Assembly: GCF_001613065.1 (NCBI RefSeq)
Contig: NZ_BDBQ01000044.1
Location: 1 to 64,000 of the forward strand
From: Nocardia miyunensis NBRC 108239
GTDB lineage: Bacteria; Actinomycetota; Actinomycetes; Mycobacteriales; Mycobacteriaceae
Direction: 5' to 3'
Length of the DNA stretch: 64,000 nucleotides
The translations under genes were made by a program, and so were the position numbers. Within the stretch, counting starts at the first letter, position 1. Each line of letters begins with the position of its first letter. The notes below the pieces were generated by a model. That model ran no database searches and had not been told where the DNA came from. It saw only the letters and a list, made by a program, of their open reading frames with translations. Positions 8,195 to 17,259 of this stretch are shown here, piece after piece.

Positions 8195-9069
8195 CCGGCG
8201 TCACCGGGCTGTCCGGTTCCATCGTCGTCCGGGAATTCGCCCGGCAGGCGGTTCCGGTTCGCGTCCTGGTCCGCGATCCGGACGCCGCACCCTGGTTGCG
8301 CGAGCTCCCGAACGTCCAGGTCGTGCGCGGCGATATGACCGTGGCCGAGTCACTGACCGCCGCGTTCGACGGCATCGACCGCGCGCTGATGATCTCCTCG
8401 CCGCGCGGCGACATGGTCCGAACCCAGTGCCGCTTCATCGATGCCGCCGCCGCGGCCGGGGTCCGGCACATCGTCAAGTTCAGCGGGAAGGAGTCGGGAA
8501 CGACCTTCGATCCGCAGGCATTCCGCGGCACCCGCTGGCATCTCGAGATCGAGAATTATCTGGAGAATTCCGGACTGGCCTGGACGCATCTGCGCCCCAG
8601 CCAGTTCATGCAGCTCTATCTCCCGGGCACACTCACCGGAGTGGATGCGAAACGCCGGGCGCTGGTCATGCCGATCGGGCAGAGTCGGCTCGCGCCGGTC
8701 GACATCGCCGATATCGCAAGGGTGGCGGTGGCGATGATGGGAGCCGACGGGATCGAGGGGCGGGCGTTCGACATGACCGGGCCCGAGGCGCTGACCATGT
8801 CCGAGATCACGGATCGGATCAGTGCGGCCACCGGCCGCGCGTTCGGCTACGAAGAGGTGACACTCGAGCGCAAACGCGCGCTGCATACCGCCGAGGGGTT
8901 GCCGCCGGAGGTCGTGGATCTGCTCGAGGAGATCTATCGCGGCCGCTACGCCTCACCGGAGTCGCAGGTGAATCTGTCCACCCATCACGAATTCGGTGTG
9001 GAACCGACCAGCTTCGCGGATTTCGCGCGTCGGCACGCGGCCGACTTCACCGCGGAGGCGGCGGCCTGA
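8182..9069 (+). CDS. NmrA-type NAD(P)-binding protein
   Basis: 295 residues of the atypical short-chain dehydrogenase/NmrA group: an N-terminal dinucleotide-binding loop TGVTGLSGS, then RGDM and KFSGKES, but no YxxxK catalytic pair. Such proteins either reduce quinones or sense NAD(P) redox state. The ATG at 8182 lies inside the sigma factor gene (13-nt overlap) with AAGAAAAG before it. Being co-translated with an ECF sigma factor suggests a redox-linked input or output. A hairpin at 9103-9135 ends the operon. Confidence 0.82.
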   Translation: MHLLTGVTGLSGSIVVREFARQAVPVRVLVRDPDAAPWLRELPNVQVVRGDMTVAESLTAAFDGIDRALMISSPRGDMVRTQCRFIDAAAAAGVRHIVKFSGKESGTTFDPQAFRGTRWHLEIENYLENSGLAWTHLRPSQFMQLYLPGTLTGVDAKRRALVMPIGQSRLAPVDIADIARVAVAMMGADGIEGRAFDMTGPEALTMSEITDRISAATGRAFGYEEVTLERKRALHTAEGLPPEVVDLLEEIYRGRYASPESQVNLSTHHEFGVEPTSFADFARRHAADFTAEAAA

Positions 9070-9102
9070 CCGCGACGCCGCGAACAGACGCCCGGGAATG
9101 CG

Positions 9103-9135
9103 AACGGGTGGCCGCCTATTCGGCGACCACCCGTT
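9103..9135. terminator. Bidirectional hairpin between convergent genes
   Basis: AACGGGTGG (9103-9111) pairs with CCACCCGTT (9127-9135), extended by CGC/GCG after one mismatch. It sits between the NmrA-like gene and the convergent BI-1 gene. Confidence 0.7.
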
Positions 9136-9160
9136 ACTCGGATCTCAGTGCGAGACCGCG

Positions 9161-10018
9161 CTAATTGCGTTGCAGGTAGCTCAGCAGGCGCAGGATCTCG
9201 ATGTACAGCCAGACCAGGGTGACGGTCAGGCCGAGAGCCACGCTCCAGGCCGCGCGCTCCGGCGCACCGGCGCGGATGAGCTGATCGGCGGCGTCGAAGT
9301 CCAGCAGGAAGCTGAACGCCGCGATACCGATCACGATGAGGCTGAACACGATCGACAGCGGGCCGCCGTCGCGCAGGCCGAAGCCGCCGGGGGTGAAGAA
9401 GCTCGCGATCACGTTGCCGACCACCAGGACCAGCACGCCGATCATGGCGGCCACCATCATGCGGGTGAATCGCGGCGTGACGCGGATCGCGCCGGTCTTG
9501 TAGACCACGAGCATGCCGAAGAACACGCCGAAGGTGCCGAGCACGGCTTCACCGATGAGGCTCGCCCCGCCGACGCCGCCGAACTTCACATTGGTGAAGA
9601 CGAACGACAGCGCACCCAGGAACAGCCCCTCGAAGGCGGCGTAACTCAGCACGATGGCCGGGTTGTCCTGTTTGCGGCCGAAGCTCGCGACCATCACCAG
9701 AATGAAGCCGACCAACCCGCCGACGCCGACGAAAAGGCCTGCGAGGCCGTTGTTCATCGAGGTCAGGGCGTAGGAGATGATCGCCATGACGGTCACCACG
9801 CCGAGCGTGATGCCGGTCTTGGTCACCACATCGTCGATGGTCATCGGCCGGGTGGCCGGTGCCTGCTGATACGGCTGCTGCTGGTAGGGCTGCTGATAAG
9901 GCTGGCCGTACTGGTCGAATTGCGTGGCACCGGCAGTCGGCGAACCGAACCCGGCGTAGCCGCCGCCGCGCTGCTGTTGCGGCAAGTTTCTGAAGATCGG
10001 GTTGCTTGTTGTGCGCAC
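9161..10018 (-). CDS. Bax inhibitor-1/YccA-family membrane protein
   Basis: 285 residues. A Gln/Tyr/Pro-rich cytoplasmic N-terminus (about 1-60, with repeated QPYQQ) is followed by seven predicted membrane helices and an ending LRLLSYLQRN, the layout of the actinobacterial BI-1/YccA group. Bacterial homologues are pH-sensitive calcium leak channels or FtsH-interacting proteins; the role here is unknown. I start at GTG 10018, with GAAAGG 10 nt upstream, because the sequence starting MRTTSNPIFRNLP is the conserved N-terminus of this group. Confidence 0.85.
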   Translation of the reverse strand: MRTTSNPIFRNLPQQQRGGGYAGFGSPTAGATQFDQYGQPYQQPYQQQPYQQAPATRPMTIDDVVTKTGITLGVVTVMAIISYALTSMNNGLAGLFVGVGGLVGFILVMVASFGRKQDNPAIVLSYAAFEGLFLGALSFVFTNVKFGGVGGASLIGEAVLGTFGVFFGMLVVYKTGAIRVTPRFTRMMVAAMIGVLVLVVGNVIASFFTPGGFGLRDGGPLSIVFSLIVIGIAAFSFLLDFDAADQLIRAGAPERAAWSVALGLTVTLVWLYIEILRLLSYLQRN

Positions 10019-10164
10019 CGTTCTCGTGCCTTTCCGGAAGTCGCGGTCCACGGCGATCGTGGCCGTTCTGAGTATCCAACGTGTCGCGGGGAAGACAAGT
10101 TCCCAACCGGACAGAAATCGGACAAAACAGACTGTACCGGCTGAAAAATCCGCGCGCACGAAAC

Positions 10165-11316
10165 CTAGTCCGCGCGCGGGTCCCGCATCCCTCGTACAGA
10201 TCGAGTCACCGTGAACTTCCGGTTGCGTCCCACCACGTCGGTCATCCCGACGAAACGCTCCACCACACCCCGGTAGTTCAGGTGTGAATTGTAGACAGTC
10301 CAGAGCTCTCCGCCCGGTCGCAGCACGCGCCCTGTCTCGGTGAACATCTTGATCGCCGATCCGGTGTGCACCGCGGCTCCGACATGGAACGGCGGATTGC
10401 ACAGCACCAGATCCGCGCTGTTGTCCGGCACGGCCGACATCGCGTCGTCGCGCACCACCCGCACCCGATCCGCGACGCCGTTCACCGTCGCGGTCGCCCG
10501 CGCCGAGGCCACCGCCGCCGCGGACTGGTCGGTGCCGATCACCGTCATGTGCGGGCGCGCCTTGGCCAGCGCGACCGCGAGAATCCCGGTGCCGCAACCC
10601 AGATCGATCGCATCGCGGGCGTCGGGTTTCATCCGCCGCAGATGTTCGATCAGGAATCGCGTGCCGATGTCCAGGCGCGGACCGGAGAACGCGGCACCGT
10701 GCGCGACCACCTCGAGCTCCAGCTCGCCGAGCTGTTTGCGAATCGGATACGGCGGCTCGCCCACTGCTCTGGGCCCGCGCGCCAACAGAATCCGCGACTT
10801 CTGCCGCCCCCGGCTGGCCTGCACCGACGAAAACGATTCAGCCAGAACCTCGTTCATCGCCGGGGTCAGGTACTTGTCCCGGGCGCCCGCGTACACCTGT
10901 ACCTCGGGATCTGCGTAACGGGCTATGGCATCGGCGATTTCGGCCAATCCGGACAATGCTCGCGGCAATCGCAGCAGCACCACCCGCACACCGTCCAGCA
11001 GTTCGCGATCGAGCGCGTGCGTGGTGTAGCGGTCGGCGAGCGCGACCGTACGAGCGTTGTGCGACAACGCGAGCTCGCCGGTGAGCAGATCCTGATGCAC
11101 CCGCACACCGCGCAGATCGTGTGCGGCGATGGCGCCCAGCGTGAGCGCGCCGTACCCGTCGTCCACCACCGCGACCCGGCCGTGCCCCGCCGCGGCCAGC
11201 GCGTCGGCCGCGGCATCGAGAATCAGCCGGTCGGCGGCATCGACCGCGTAGAGGTTCACCGCTTCCACGTCGGGGTATCGCCGCAACCGGCCCAGTACGT
11301 CGTCGACCTCGTGCAC
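10165..11316 (-). CDS. Class I methyltransferase of the RsmC/RlmG type
   Basis: 383 residues with a degenerate N-terminal half and a C-terminal catalytic half, as in the 16S/23S rRNA guanine-N2 methyltransferases RsmC and RlmG. Motif I is DLGCGTGILAVAL (about 248-260), an acidic residue follows in IGTDQSAAAV, and the catalytic motif is LVLCNPPFHVG. The probable target is a guanine in rRNA; the exact base cannot be assigned. The start is GTG at 11316. It is divergent from the S10 peptidase gene across a 415-bp region that carries a long inverted repeat. Confidence 0.85.
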   Translation of the reverse strand: MHEVDDVLGRLRRYPDVEAVNLYAVDAADRLILDAAADALAAAGHGRVAVVDDGYGALTLGAIAAHDLRGVRVHQDLLTGELALSHNARTVALADRYTTHALDRELLDGVRVVLLRLPRALSGLAEIADAIARYADPEVQVYAGARDKYLTPAMNEVLAESFSSVQASRGRQKSRILLARGPRAVGEPPYPIRKQLGELELEVVAHGAAFSGPRLDIGTRFLIEHLRRMKPDARDAIDLGCGTGILAVALAKARPHMTVIGTDQSAAAVASARATATVNGVADRVRVVRDDAMSAVPDNSADLVLCNPPFHVGAAVHTGSAIKMFTETGRVLRPGGELWTVYNSHLNYRGVVERFVGMTDVVGRNRKFTVTRSVRGMRDPRAD

Positions 11317-11414
11317 CCCTACAGTGTGCTAGATCGTTGCCATGCCGTCGCGCCGACCCCGGCAGTTGACCCCTCCACCATCCGCCCCATACGTAACAGC
11401 CGAGCATGGATCGC

Positions 11415-11521
11415 GGCCGGACGATACGCGTCGGCACAGGGTTGCTGACCCGAAGCTGGGGACCGCGAAGCATTTCGCCGCACAACCCTCGGCAGATCGT
11501 GCCGACCGTATCGTCCCGGCC
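11415..11521. repeat. Long imperfect inverted repeat in a divergent intergenic region
   Basis: The 23-nt arm at 11415-11437 (starts GGCCGGACGATACG, ends GTCGGCAC) is complementary to 11499-11521 with only two single-base indels. Inside, GGGTTG (11439-11444) pairs with CAACCC (11483-11488). RNA from either strand would fold into one long hairpin of about 107 nt with an internal 38-nt loop. It lies between the divergent methyltransferase and S10 peptidase genes. It could be a small structured RNA, a MITE-like element or a regulatory stem; nothing in it looks coding. Confidence 0.6.
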
Positions 11522-11731
11522 ACGTGAACGGAAACTGATCGCTGCACACATCTCTCCGAAGGCATTGCCGCACAACACTGTTGGCCACGAAACTCACTAT
11601 TGCCGAACGTCTTGCCGCTCAGTAGGCTGACTTCCGAACGCATCATCACGTTCGGGGGGATTCTGGTCGGCCGAAAGATCCGGCGTGCCAAATCATTTGC
11701 CCGAACCCGTCGGACAGTGGGGGGATTTCAC

Positions 11732-13294
11732 ATGAGCAGCGATTCGCTGACGACCGGAGCGAGCACGGCCACAGAGGCCGATCAGCCGTACTTCGATCCG
11801 ATCGCGTACGGCACCGGCCCCGACGACAACGTCACCGACACCGCCGAGACGGCCGCCGTCACCCATCACACGATCACCCTCGGCGGCCGCGAAATCGCCT
11901 ATACGGCAACGGCGGGACACCTCGTCACGGTCGATCCGGGCACCTCGCGGCCCAACGCGAAGATCTTCTACGTCGCCTTCACCCAGGACGCTCGGTCCGA
12001 GACGGCACGTCCGTTGACGTTCTGCTACAACGGCGGCCCGGGATCCTCGGCCGTATTCGTCCTGCTCGGTTCGTTCGCCCCACGGCGGATCAAGACGAAT
12101 ATGCCCGATTACACCCCGCCCGCGCCGTACGCGATGGAGGACAATCCGGACAGTCTGCTCGACAAGACGGATCTGGTATTCATCAACCCGGTCGGCACCG
12201 GATATTCCGCCGCGATCGCACCGCACAAGAACAGCGAATTCTGGGGCGTCGACCAGGATGCCGATTCGCTCAAACAGTTCGTCAAACGCTATCTCACCGA
12301 GAACAATCGCTGGAATTCCCCGAAATTCCTGTACGGCGAGTCCTACGGCACCGCGCGCAGCTGCGTACTCGCCTACCGATTGCACGAGGACGGCGTCGAC
12401 CTCAACGGCATCACGCTGCAATCCTCGATTCTGGACTACGCCACGTCGAGCGATCCGATCGGCCTGTTGCCCACGGCCGCGGCAGACGCCTGGTACCACA
12501 AGAAGGTCTCGATCACACCCGTGCCGACCGATCCGGCCGCCTTCGTCGAGGAGGTGGAGAAATTCGCGTCCGGTGATTACGCGGCGGCGCTGAAGGCGTT
12601 TCCGAAGGCAGATCCGGCGGTGGTCACCAAGCTGTCCGAATACACCGGCATCGACGTCGCGACGCTGACCTCGTGGAAGTTGGCCATCAACTACAGGTTC
12701 CTGACGACCCTCTTGCAGGACCGCGCACTCGCCCTCGGCGCCTACGACGGCCGCGTGACCGGCATCGATTCGGGCATCGCCGGAAAGGTCGATCCCGCGG
12801 CGGGCAGCAACGATCCGACGATGGCGGCCGTCTCCGGCGTCTACACCGCGATGTGGAATTCCTATCTGAACGAGCAGTTGAAATTCACCTCGAATTCGGA
12901 ATACACCGCCCTGAACTCACAGGTTTTCGAACACTGGGATTTCTCGCACACCGACCCCACCGGCGTCAAGCAGACCGGCCCGTTGAACACCGCCGCCGAT
13001 CTCGCCGCACTGATGGCGATCAATGTCGATCTACGAGTGTTGTCCGCCAACGGATTCTACGATTTCGTGACTCCCTGCTACCAGACCGTCCTCGATCTAC
13101 AGCAGATGCCGCTGGAGGATGCTCGGGTGCGCAAGAATCTGACGATCCGCTTCTACCCGTCGGGCCACATGGTGTACCTCGACGGCAATTCGCGCACCGC
13201 ACTCAAACAAGACCTCGCCCAGTTGTACGACACCGCGACAGGCGATACGGGCGCGGTGAACCGCGTTCTGGCGCTCCAGCAGAACAAGGGTTAG
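11732..13294 (+). CDS. S10 serine carboxypeptidase-like protein
   Basis: 520 residues. The catalytic triad is visible: Ser204 in YGESYGT, Asp444 in NGFYDFVTP and His479 in PSGHMVY, plus the oxyanion glycines of YNGGPGSS. No signal peptide is evident from this start, so it may act inside the cell or leave by another route. The ATG at 11732 follows GGGGGGA; the open frame extends to 11600 without support. The family removes C-terminal residues from peptides or acts as an acyltransferase. Confidence 0.88.
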   Translation: MSSDSLTTGASTATEADQPYFDPIAYGTGPDDNVTDTAETAAVTHHTITLGGREIAYTATAGHLVTVDPGTSRPNAKIFYVAFTQDARSETARPLTFCYNGGPGSSAVFVLLGSFAPRRIKTNMPDYTPPAPYAMEDNPDSLLDKTDLVFINPVGTGYSAAIAPHKNSEFWGVDQDADSLKQFVKRYLTENNRWNSPKFLYGESYGTARSCVLAYRLHEDGVDLNGITLQSSILDYATSSDPIGLLPTAAADAWYHKKVSITPVPTDPAAFVEEVEKFASGDYAAALKAFPKADPAVVTKLSEYTGIDVATLTSWKLAINYRFLTTLLQDRALALGAYDGRVTGIDSGIAGKVDPAAGSNDPTMAAVSGVYTAMWNSYLNEQLKFTSNSEYTALNSQVFEHWDFSHTDPTGVKQTGPLNTAADLAALMAINVDLRVLSANGFYDFVTPCYQTVLDLQQMPLEDARVRKNLTIRFYPSGHMVYLDGNSRTALKQDLAQLYDTATGDTGAVNRVLALQQNKG

Positions 13295-13484
13295 GTTGCA
13301 GCCGCTCAGTCCATGATCGCAGCGTGGGCAGGGGTGGTCGCCACACGTCCCTTCTGCAGCAACATGATCTCGACGTCCCGGCGCAAGACAAAGGTGCACT
13401 GAGCGCGCACCCGGACTCGGCCACGTCGTTGTGGCGACGCCGCGCCGTCACGGAACCCGCCGACGATGTTCACGATTCCGGGTA

Positions 13485-13517
13485 TACGGGCAGGGGGTAT
13501 CCAGTGGTCGCTACACT
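13485..13517 (+). promoter_or_regulatory. Promoter with possible RicR/CsoR copper operator
   Basis: TACGG-N5-GGGTA (13485-13499) matches 8 of 10 positions, with correct spacing, of the RicR-type palindrome as I recall it (TACCC-N5-GGGTA). A -10-like TACACT (13512-13517) ends 6 nt before the GTG at 13524, so the operator would cover the -35 region and the mRNA would be leaderless. The downstream genes look copper-related, which supports the reading. Confidence 0.45.
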
Positions 13518-13523
13518 GTTCGC

Positions 13524-14222
13524 GTGAGCCGTCGGCCCGAAGATCTCGCCACCGGATGCGTCCGGGTGGCGGGCCTGCTCATGCTGTTGATCGGGATCGT
13601 GGTGATGCACATTTTCGTCGCCGCGCACGCATCGGCACATTCATCCGAACACCTTGCGGCACAGTCGAATTCCCAGCACTCGCCGGCGAAGTTCGACGAA
13701 CCCACTGCCCGATTCACCCCTGACCTGTACCGAGGCCACGCGGCCATCTCCGCCGTAACACCGGCCGCAGCCGACATCTCTGCCACACCACGGGCCGCGG
13801 CCGATATACCGGCGATGAATCCTCGGGTGACGACCGCAACTGCCACCCGCCTCGCCCCCGATTCCCACCACCACCGATCGACGATCACCGAGGCAGACGC
13901 ATCGGAATCGATGGCGAACCCGGGGACGACCGCCGCGCGGCATGATCCGGCAAGCATGATGGCGGCACCAGCCTCGATGATGCCCGGCGGTCATATGGAT
14001 ATGGGGTGCGCGAACGACTGCTGCGTGATGCGCGGCGGGATGCATGCCTGCGTGTTCATCCTCACCGCGCTCGTGCTGCTGCTGGGGCTGGCGTTTCTGG
14101 GCCGGGTCGGTGACGACGCGGCCGTGTCCACGCGAACGGTGCGCGGATGGGCGGCCCGGCATGCCCGTCCGCCACCCTGGACGACACCCTCTCTGGCCGA
14201 ATTGTCGATTCTGCGGATCTGA
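13524..14222 (+). CDS. His/Met-rich membrane protein (DUF6153/LpqS-like)
   Basis: 232 residues: an N-terminal membrane helix (VAGLLMLLIGIVVMHIFV), a long extracytoplasmic Ala/Thr/His/Met-rich linker, a Cys-Met-His cluster (MDMGCANDCCVMRGGMHAC) directly before a second helix (VFILTALVLLLGLAFLG), and a basic tail. This layout resembles DUF6153/LpqS-type proteins of mycobacterial copper regulons; the Cys/Met/His cluster is a plausible Cu(I) site. The start is GTG at 13524, apparently leaderless. The DUF305 lipoprotein gene follows 91 bp downstream on the same strand. Confidence 0.7.
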   Translation: MSRRPEDLATGCVRVAGLLMLLIGIVVMHIFVAAHASAHSSEHLAAQSNSQHSPAKFDEPTARFTPDLYRGHAAISAVTPAAADISATPRAAADIPAMNPRVTTATATRLAPDSHHHRSTITEADASESMANPGTTAARHDPASMMAAPASMMPGGHMDMGCANDCCVMRGGMHACVFILTALVLLLGLAFLGRVGDDAAVSTRTVRGWAARHARPPPWTTPSLAELSILRI

Positions 14223-14313
14223 TGGACCGCCGTGTCGGCGTGACATCGCCACGCGGACACGGGTTTTCCGGACTCCAGTTCAGACCGTCGCAATTCTCCC
14301 CAGGAGTACAACC

Positions 14314-14937
14314 ATGTCCACCTCACGTGCACGAATCACCCTGGCCGGTACCGGAATCGCCGTGGCCCTGCTCATCGCGGGCTGTAGCAGTGATTCTGGG
14401 AGTTCCGGCTCCGGCGCGGCCACCCCGATGGCCGATATGCCGGGGATGAGCCACAGCACCGCGAGCTCGACAGCACCCACTCGCACCGATTTCGATGCCG
14501 CCGACGTGACCTTTCTGCAGATGATGTACCCGCATCACGCGCAGGCGGTCGAGATGGCCGAGATGGTGCCGAGCCGGTCGCAGAATCAGCAGCTCATCGC
14601 GCTGGCATCGAAGATCCGGGCGGCACAGGCACCTGAGATGACGAAATTCGCCGATCTGCTGCGCAGCTTCGGCAAACCGGCCCCGTCGACCACGATGGAT
14701 CATCCGATGGACGGCGTGATGTCGCAGGATCAGATGACGGCGCTGCAGAAGGCGTCGGGTGCGGACTTCGACAAGATGTGGTTGCAGATGATGATCGAGC
14801 ATCACAAGGGTGCGGTCACCATGTCCGACGCCGAGTTGGCGAATGGCAGCAATGCCGAGGTCAAGGCGCTGGCACAGGGCATCATCACCGCCCAGCAGGC
14901 GGAGATCACACAGATGCAGGGCATGCTGAAGAGCTGA
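14314..14937 (+). CDS. DUF305 lipoprotein, probably copper-associated
   Basis: 207 residues. A signal peptide ends in a lipobox (LLIAGC, Cys about 25), then a Ser/Gly linker, then a four-helix ferritin-like DUF305 domain with the family's metal-type motifs MMYPHHAQAVEMA and MMIEHHKGAVTM. DUF305 proteins are often encoded beside copper export and oxidase genes; the MADMPGMSH segment also suits copper. CAGGAG precedes the ATG. It follows the His/Met-rich membrane protein, and a long hairpin ends the unit. Confidence 0.88.
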   Translation: MSTSRARITLAGTGIAVALLIAGCSSDSGSSGSGAATPMADMPGMSHSTASSTAPTRTDFDAADVTFLQMMYPHHAQAVEMAEMVPSRSQNQQLIALASKIRAAQAPEMTKFADLLRSFGKPAPSTTMDHPMDGVMSQDQMTALQKASGADFDKMWLQMMIEHHKGAVTMSDAELANGSNAEVKALAQGIITAQQAEITQMQGMLKS

Positions 14938-14942
14938 TCGGA

Positions 14943-14986
14943 CACTCGAAGGAAGGTCCCCCGCAACCGGGACCTTCGTTCGAGTG
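14943..14986. terminator. Two-part hairpin after the DUF305 gene
   Basis: GAAGGTCCC (about 14952-14960) pairs with GGGACCTTC (14969-14977), and the outer CACTCGAA (14943-14950) pairs with TTCGAGTG (14979-14986). It is a strong stem between convergent genes. Confidence 0.75.
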
Positions 14987-15035
14987 CGTCATCGGCGCCC
15001 GCTCGTGCTCGGCCTACCGGGCACGAGCGGCTCGA

Positions 15036-15329
15036 TCAGCTGCCGATGACGGCGTTCATGATGGTTCCTGCGCTGGTGGCGACACCGCCCCCGATCATCG
15101 CGCCCGCCACCATCTTCGGCGACTCGAGATTGCCACCGTTCCACTTCTCCCAGGCGAATTTGCCGCCGCCGTAGGTGACGGCCGTGACGCCGGAGAGCAG
15201 TACGAACCAGGTGAAATACCGGACCAACTTGAGCAGCTTGTCCGCCGCCGGCGGGGTCTCCGGAGTGGGGTTGCCGACCTGGGCAAGCACAGTCGTATAC
15301 ATCTCGTGTGCGGCGAGAACCATGCTCAC
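15036..15329 (-). CDS. Small two-helix membrane protein resembling VirB2/TrbC pilins
   Basis: 97 residues. Two hydrophobic segments (about 36-60 YFTWFVLLSGVTAVTYGGG and 71-96 KMVAGAMIGGGVATSAGTIM) are joined by a polar WEKWNGGN loop. That hydrophobic-loop-hydrophobic plan with small residues in the second helix is the architecture of VirB2/TrbC pilins and of small actinobacterial conjugation membrane proteins. The start is GTG at 15329 with GAGAGGA 8 nt before; an in-frame ATG lies two codons in. No other conjugation gene is near, so the assignment is structural only. Confidence 0.6.
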   Translation of the reverse strand: MSMVLAAHEMYTTVLAQVGNPTPETPPAADKLLKLVRYFTWFVLLSGVTAVTYGGGKFAWEKWNGGNLESPKMVAGAMIGGGVATSAGTIMNAVIGS

Positions 15330-15665
15330 GTTCGTTGTCCTCTCGGGATGCTGAGGTGATGCTGGTGTGACCACCCGCCCGAATGTCGCTCAGAAGCGGC
15401 GGGAGCATGCAGGTAGAACTCGTCGAACATCTCCATTGAACCGCATTTGCCAGCCTCCGCGCAGGCGGACACACGAAATCGCCCGGCAGACGCACCCGAA
15501 CCGCCGCTCACCCGGCGCGTCGCACGACGGCGAAGCTCTCAGCACTGCGAGGAGTGCGGGCTCGGCCGCCCGGAACTCAGGCGCGGCGGGCCACGCCCAC
15601 CGGTCGATTGCGGTCTCCACCTCACCACACCTCGAGCCGGGGTCATCGAGGTTCGGACTGTCACC
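15330..15665. other. Intergenic region without a supported gene
   Basis: Lies upstream of the VirB2-like gene and downstream of the convergently terminated lipase gene on the same strand. Frames here have no ribosome sites or recognisable domains. It presumably holds the promoter of the small membrane protein. Confidence 0.4.
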
Positions 15666-17039
15666 TCACGCCCGCGCCGGAGCAGGATCCGGGTGCGGGT
15701 TCGGAACGGGTGGCAACTGAGCTCCGGCGACGCGGGCGACCTCCGGGTGACGTGCTGGCCTATCGAGCTGCGGGACAAGCGGTTCGGGGCGGATCGGGCG
15801 AGCGGTGAGGAGGCGGGCGGTGAGACGGGCCATCGTGCGGTGGCCGCGGAGGGCTCGCCGGGTGGCAGCGACGGAACGGACCGTCCTGGTGCCGGTAGGG
15901 GCGGGGATGGCCGCGAAGCGGTCGGCGATCCAGTCGAGCATGGTGGGAATTGCGATGAACTGCAAGGGAAGATGAGTGCTGAGGCGGTCACGGAGGTAGT
16001 GGACGTGGGTGCCCGCGGCGGTGTAGCGGCCGACCAGGGCGTCGATGTCGGCGACGGCGATGATCTCGTCATTGACGCCCTGCACTATCAGCAGCGGCAT
16101 ATCGGGCGCCACTTCTCCCGGGCGGATGTCCGTGATGACCTCCTGCATCTCCGGCAATCCCAGCAGGGTTTCGACGTCGTGATCCGAATGCCTGCCGACG
16201 TCCCGGCCCGCCAGCCGCACGAGCAGCGGAAGAGTCAGGCCCACTTCGGCTTTCGCGAGCATATCGAGGTATCGCGCGCGCACCCGCGCGCGTGCGACCG
16301 GCTCCAGTTGCGGATAGGCGCGCCGCAGCCCGGCCAGGAAGACCATCGCGAATCCGGCGAACAACGTGCCGTTCATCCGCACGAATGCCGCACCCGGGTC
16401 GCCGACCGGCGATCCGGCCACCGCGCCGACGATCTCGAGTTCCGGCGCGTACCGCGCGGCCACTTCGGCGGTCCAGACCGTGGCCAGCCCGCCACCCGAA
16501 TAACCCCACAGCGCAACGGGTGTACTCGCATCGAGGCCGAGGGGTTCGAAGGCCAGCGCGGCTCGAATACCGTCCAGCGCACGGTATCCGGGCTCGCGCG
16601 GCGCGCCGAATCGGCCGCCGAGCCCGCCGTGGTCGGGCACCGACACCGCCCACCCGCGTGCCAGCGCCGCGGCGACGAGCGGCATCTCCAACTGCGGAAT
16701 CGCCCCGAGTGCCCGGGCTCCCCGCCGCAACGCATACGACGGAAAGCATTGCGGCGCAATCGCATCGATCGCACACTGAAACGACACCAGTGGGCGTCGC
16801 CGATCCGGCGTCGCCCCGCGAGGCAGCAGCACGGTGGTCACCGACGCCTCGGGCTCACCGTTGAGATCACAACTGCGATACAGCAGCTGCCAAGCCGAAA
16901 CCCGCAGCGGCACAATGCCGAACACGGCGAGCTCGACCACGCGGCTGCGCAGCAGCGCCCCGGGCGGACGGTGTTCGAATCCGGCGGGCGGGCGGTAGAA
17001 CGGATCACGATCGGGCCGCAACGGCCGAAACCCACTCAC
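15666..17039 (-). CDS. Secretory-lipase-family (LIP) alpha/beta hydrolase
   Basis: 457 residues of the LIP family (fungal secretory lipase-like, common in Nocardia). The nucleophile is Ser181 in WGYSGGGLA; the acid is probably in VNDEIIAVAD and the His in STHLPLQ. No clear signal peptide is present, unlike the family member at 48530. The last 70 residues are Arg/Ala/Pro-rich and probably disordered. The start is GTG at 17039 with AGAGGT before it. It is divergent from the PucR-type regulator. Confidence 0.82.
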   Translation of the reverse strand: MSGFRPLRPDRDPFYRPPAGFEHRPPGALLRSRVVELAVFGIVPLRVSAWQLLYRSCDLNGEPEASVTTVLLPRGATPDRRRPLVSFQCAIDAIAPQCFPSYALRRGARALGAIPQLEMPLVAAALARGWAVSVPDHGGLGGRFGAPREPGYRALDGIRAALAFEPLGLDASTPVALWGYSGGGLATVWTAEVAARYAPELEIVGAVAGSPVGDPGAAFVRMNGTLFAGFAMVFLAGLRRAYPQLEPVARARVRARYLDMLAKAEVGLTLPLLVRLAGRDVGRHSDHDVETLLGLPEMQEVITDIRPGEVAPDMPLLIVQGVNDEIIAVADIDALVGRYTAAGTHVHYLRDRLSTHLPLQFIAIPTMLDWIADRFAAIPAPTGTRTVRSVAATRRALRGHRTMARLTARLLTARPIRPEPLVPQLDRPARHPEVARVAGAQLPPVPNPHPDPAPARA

Positions 17040-17259
17040 AACCGACCTCTATCCTGATCGCATCCGGCGCGGTGCCCGAATGTTCGCATCATTGCAACCC
17101 TTCCATGGAGTTCGAGTCGAAATGTATGCGGGGCCGGCGAGCATTGTCACTGCACTCACATGGACAGATATTCCGGATGAGATTGTCTCGCAATACAAAA
17201 TCCTGCTCGGGGAGAGCGAAACCTTGCTCTGCCTGCTGTTCCCGATAACAATCGGCGGC

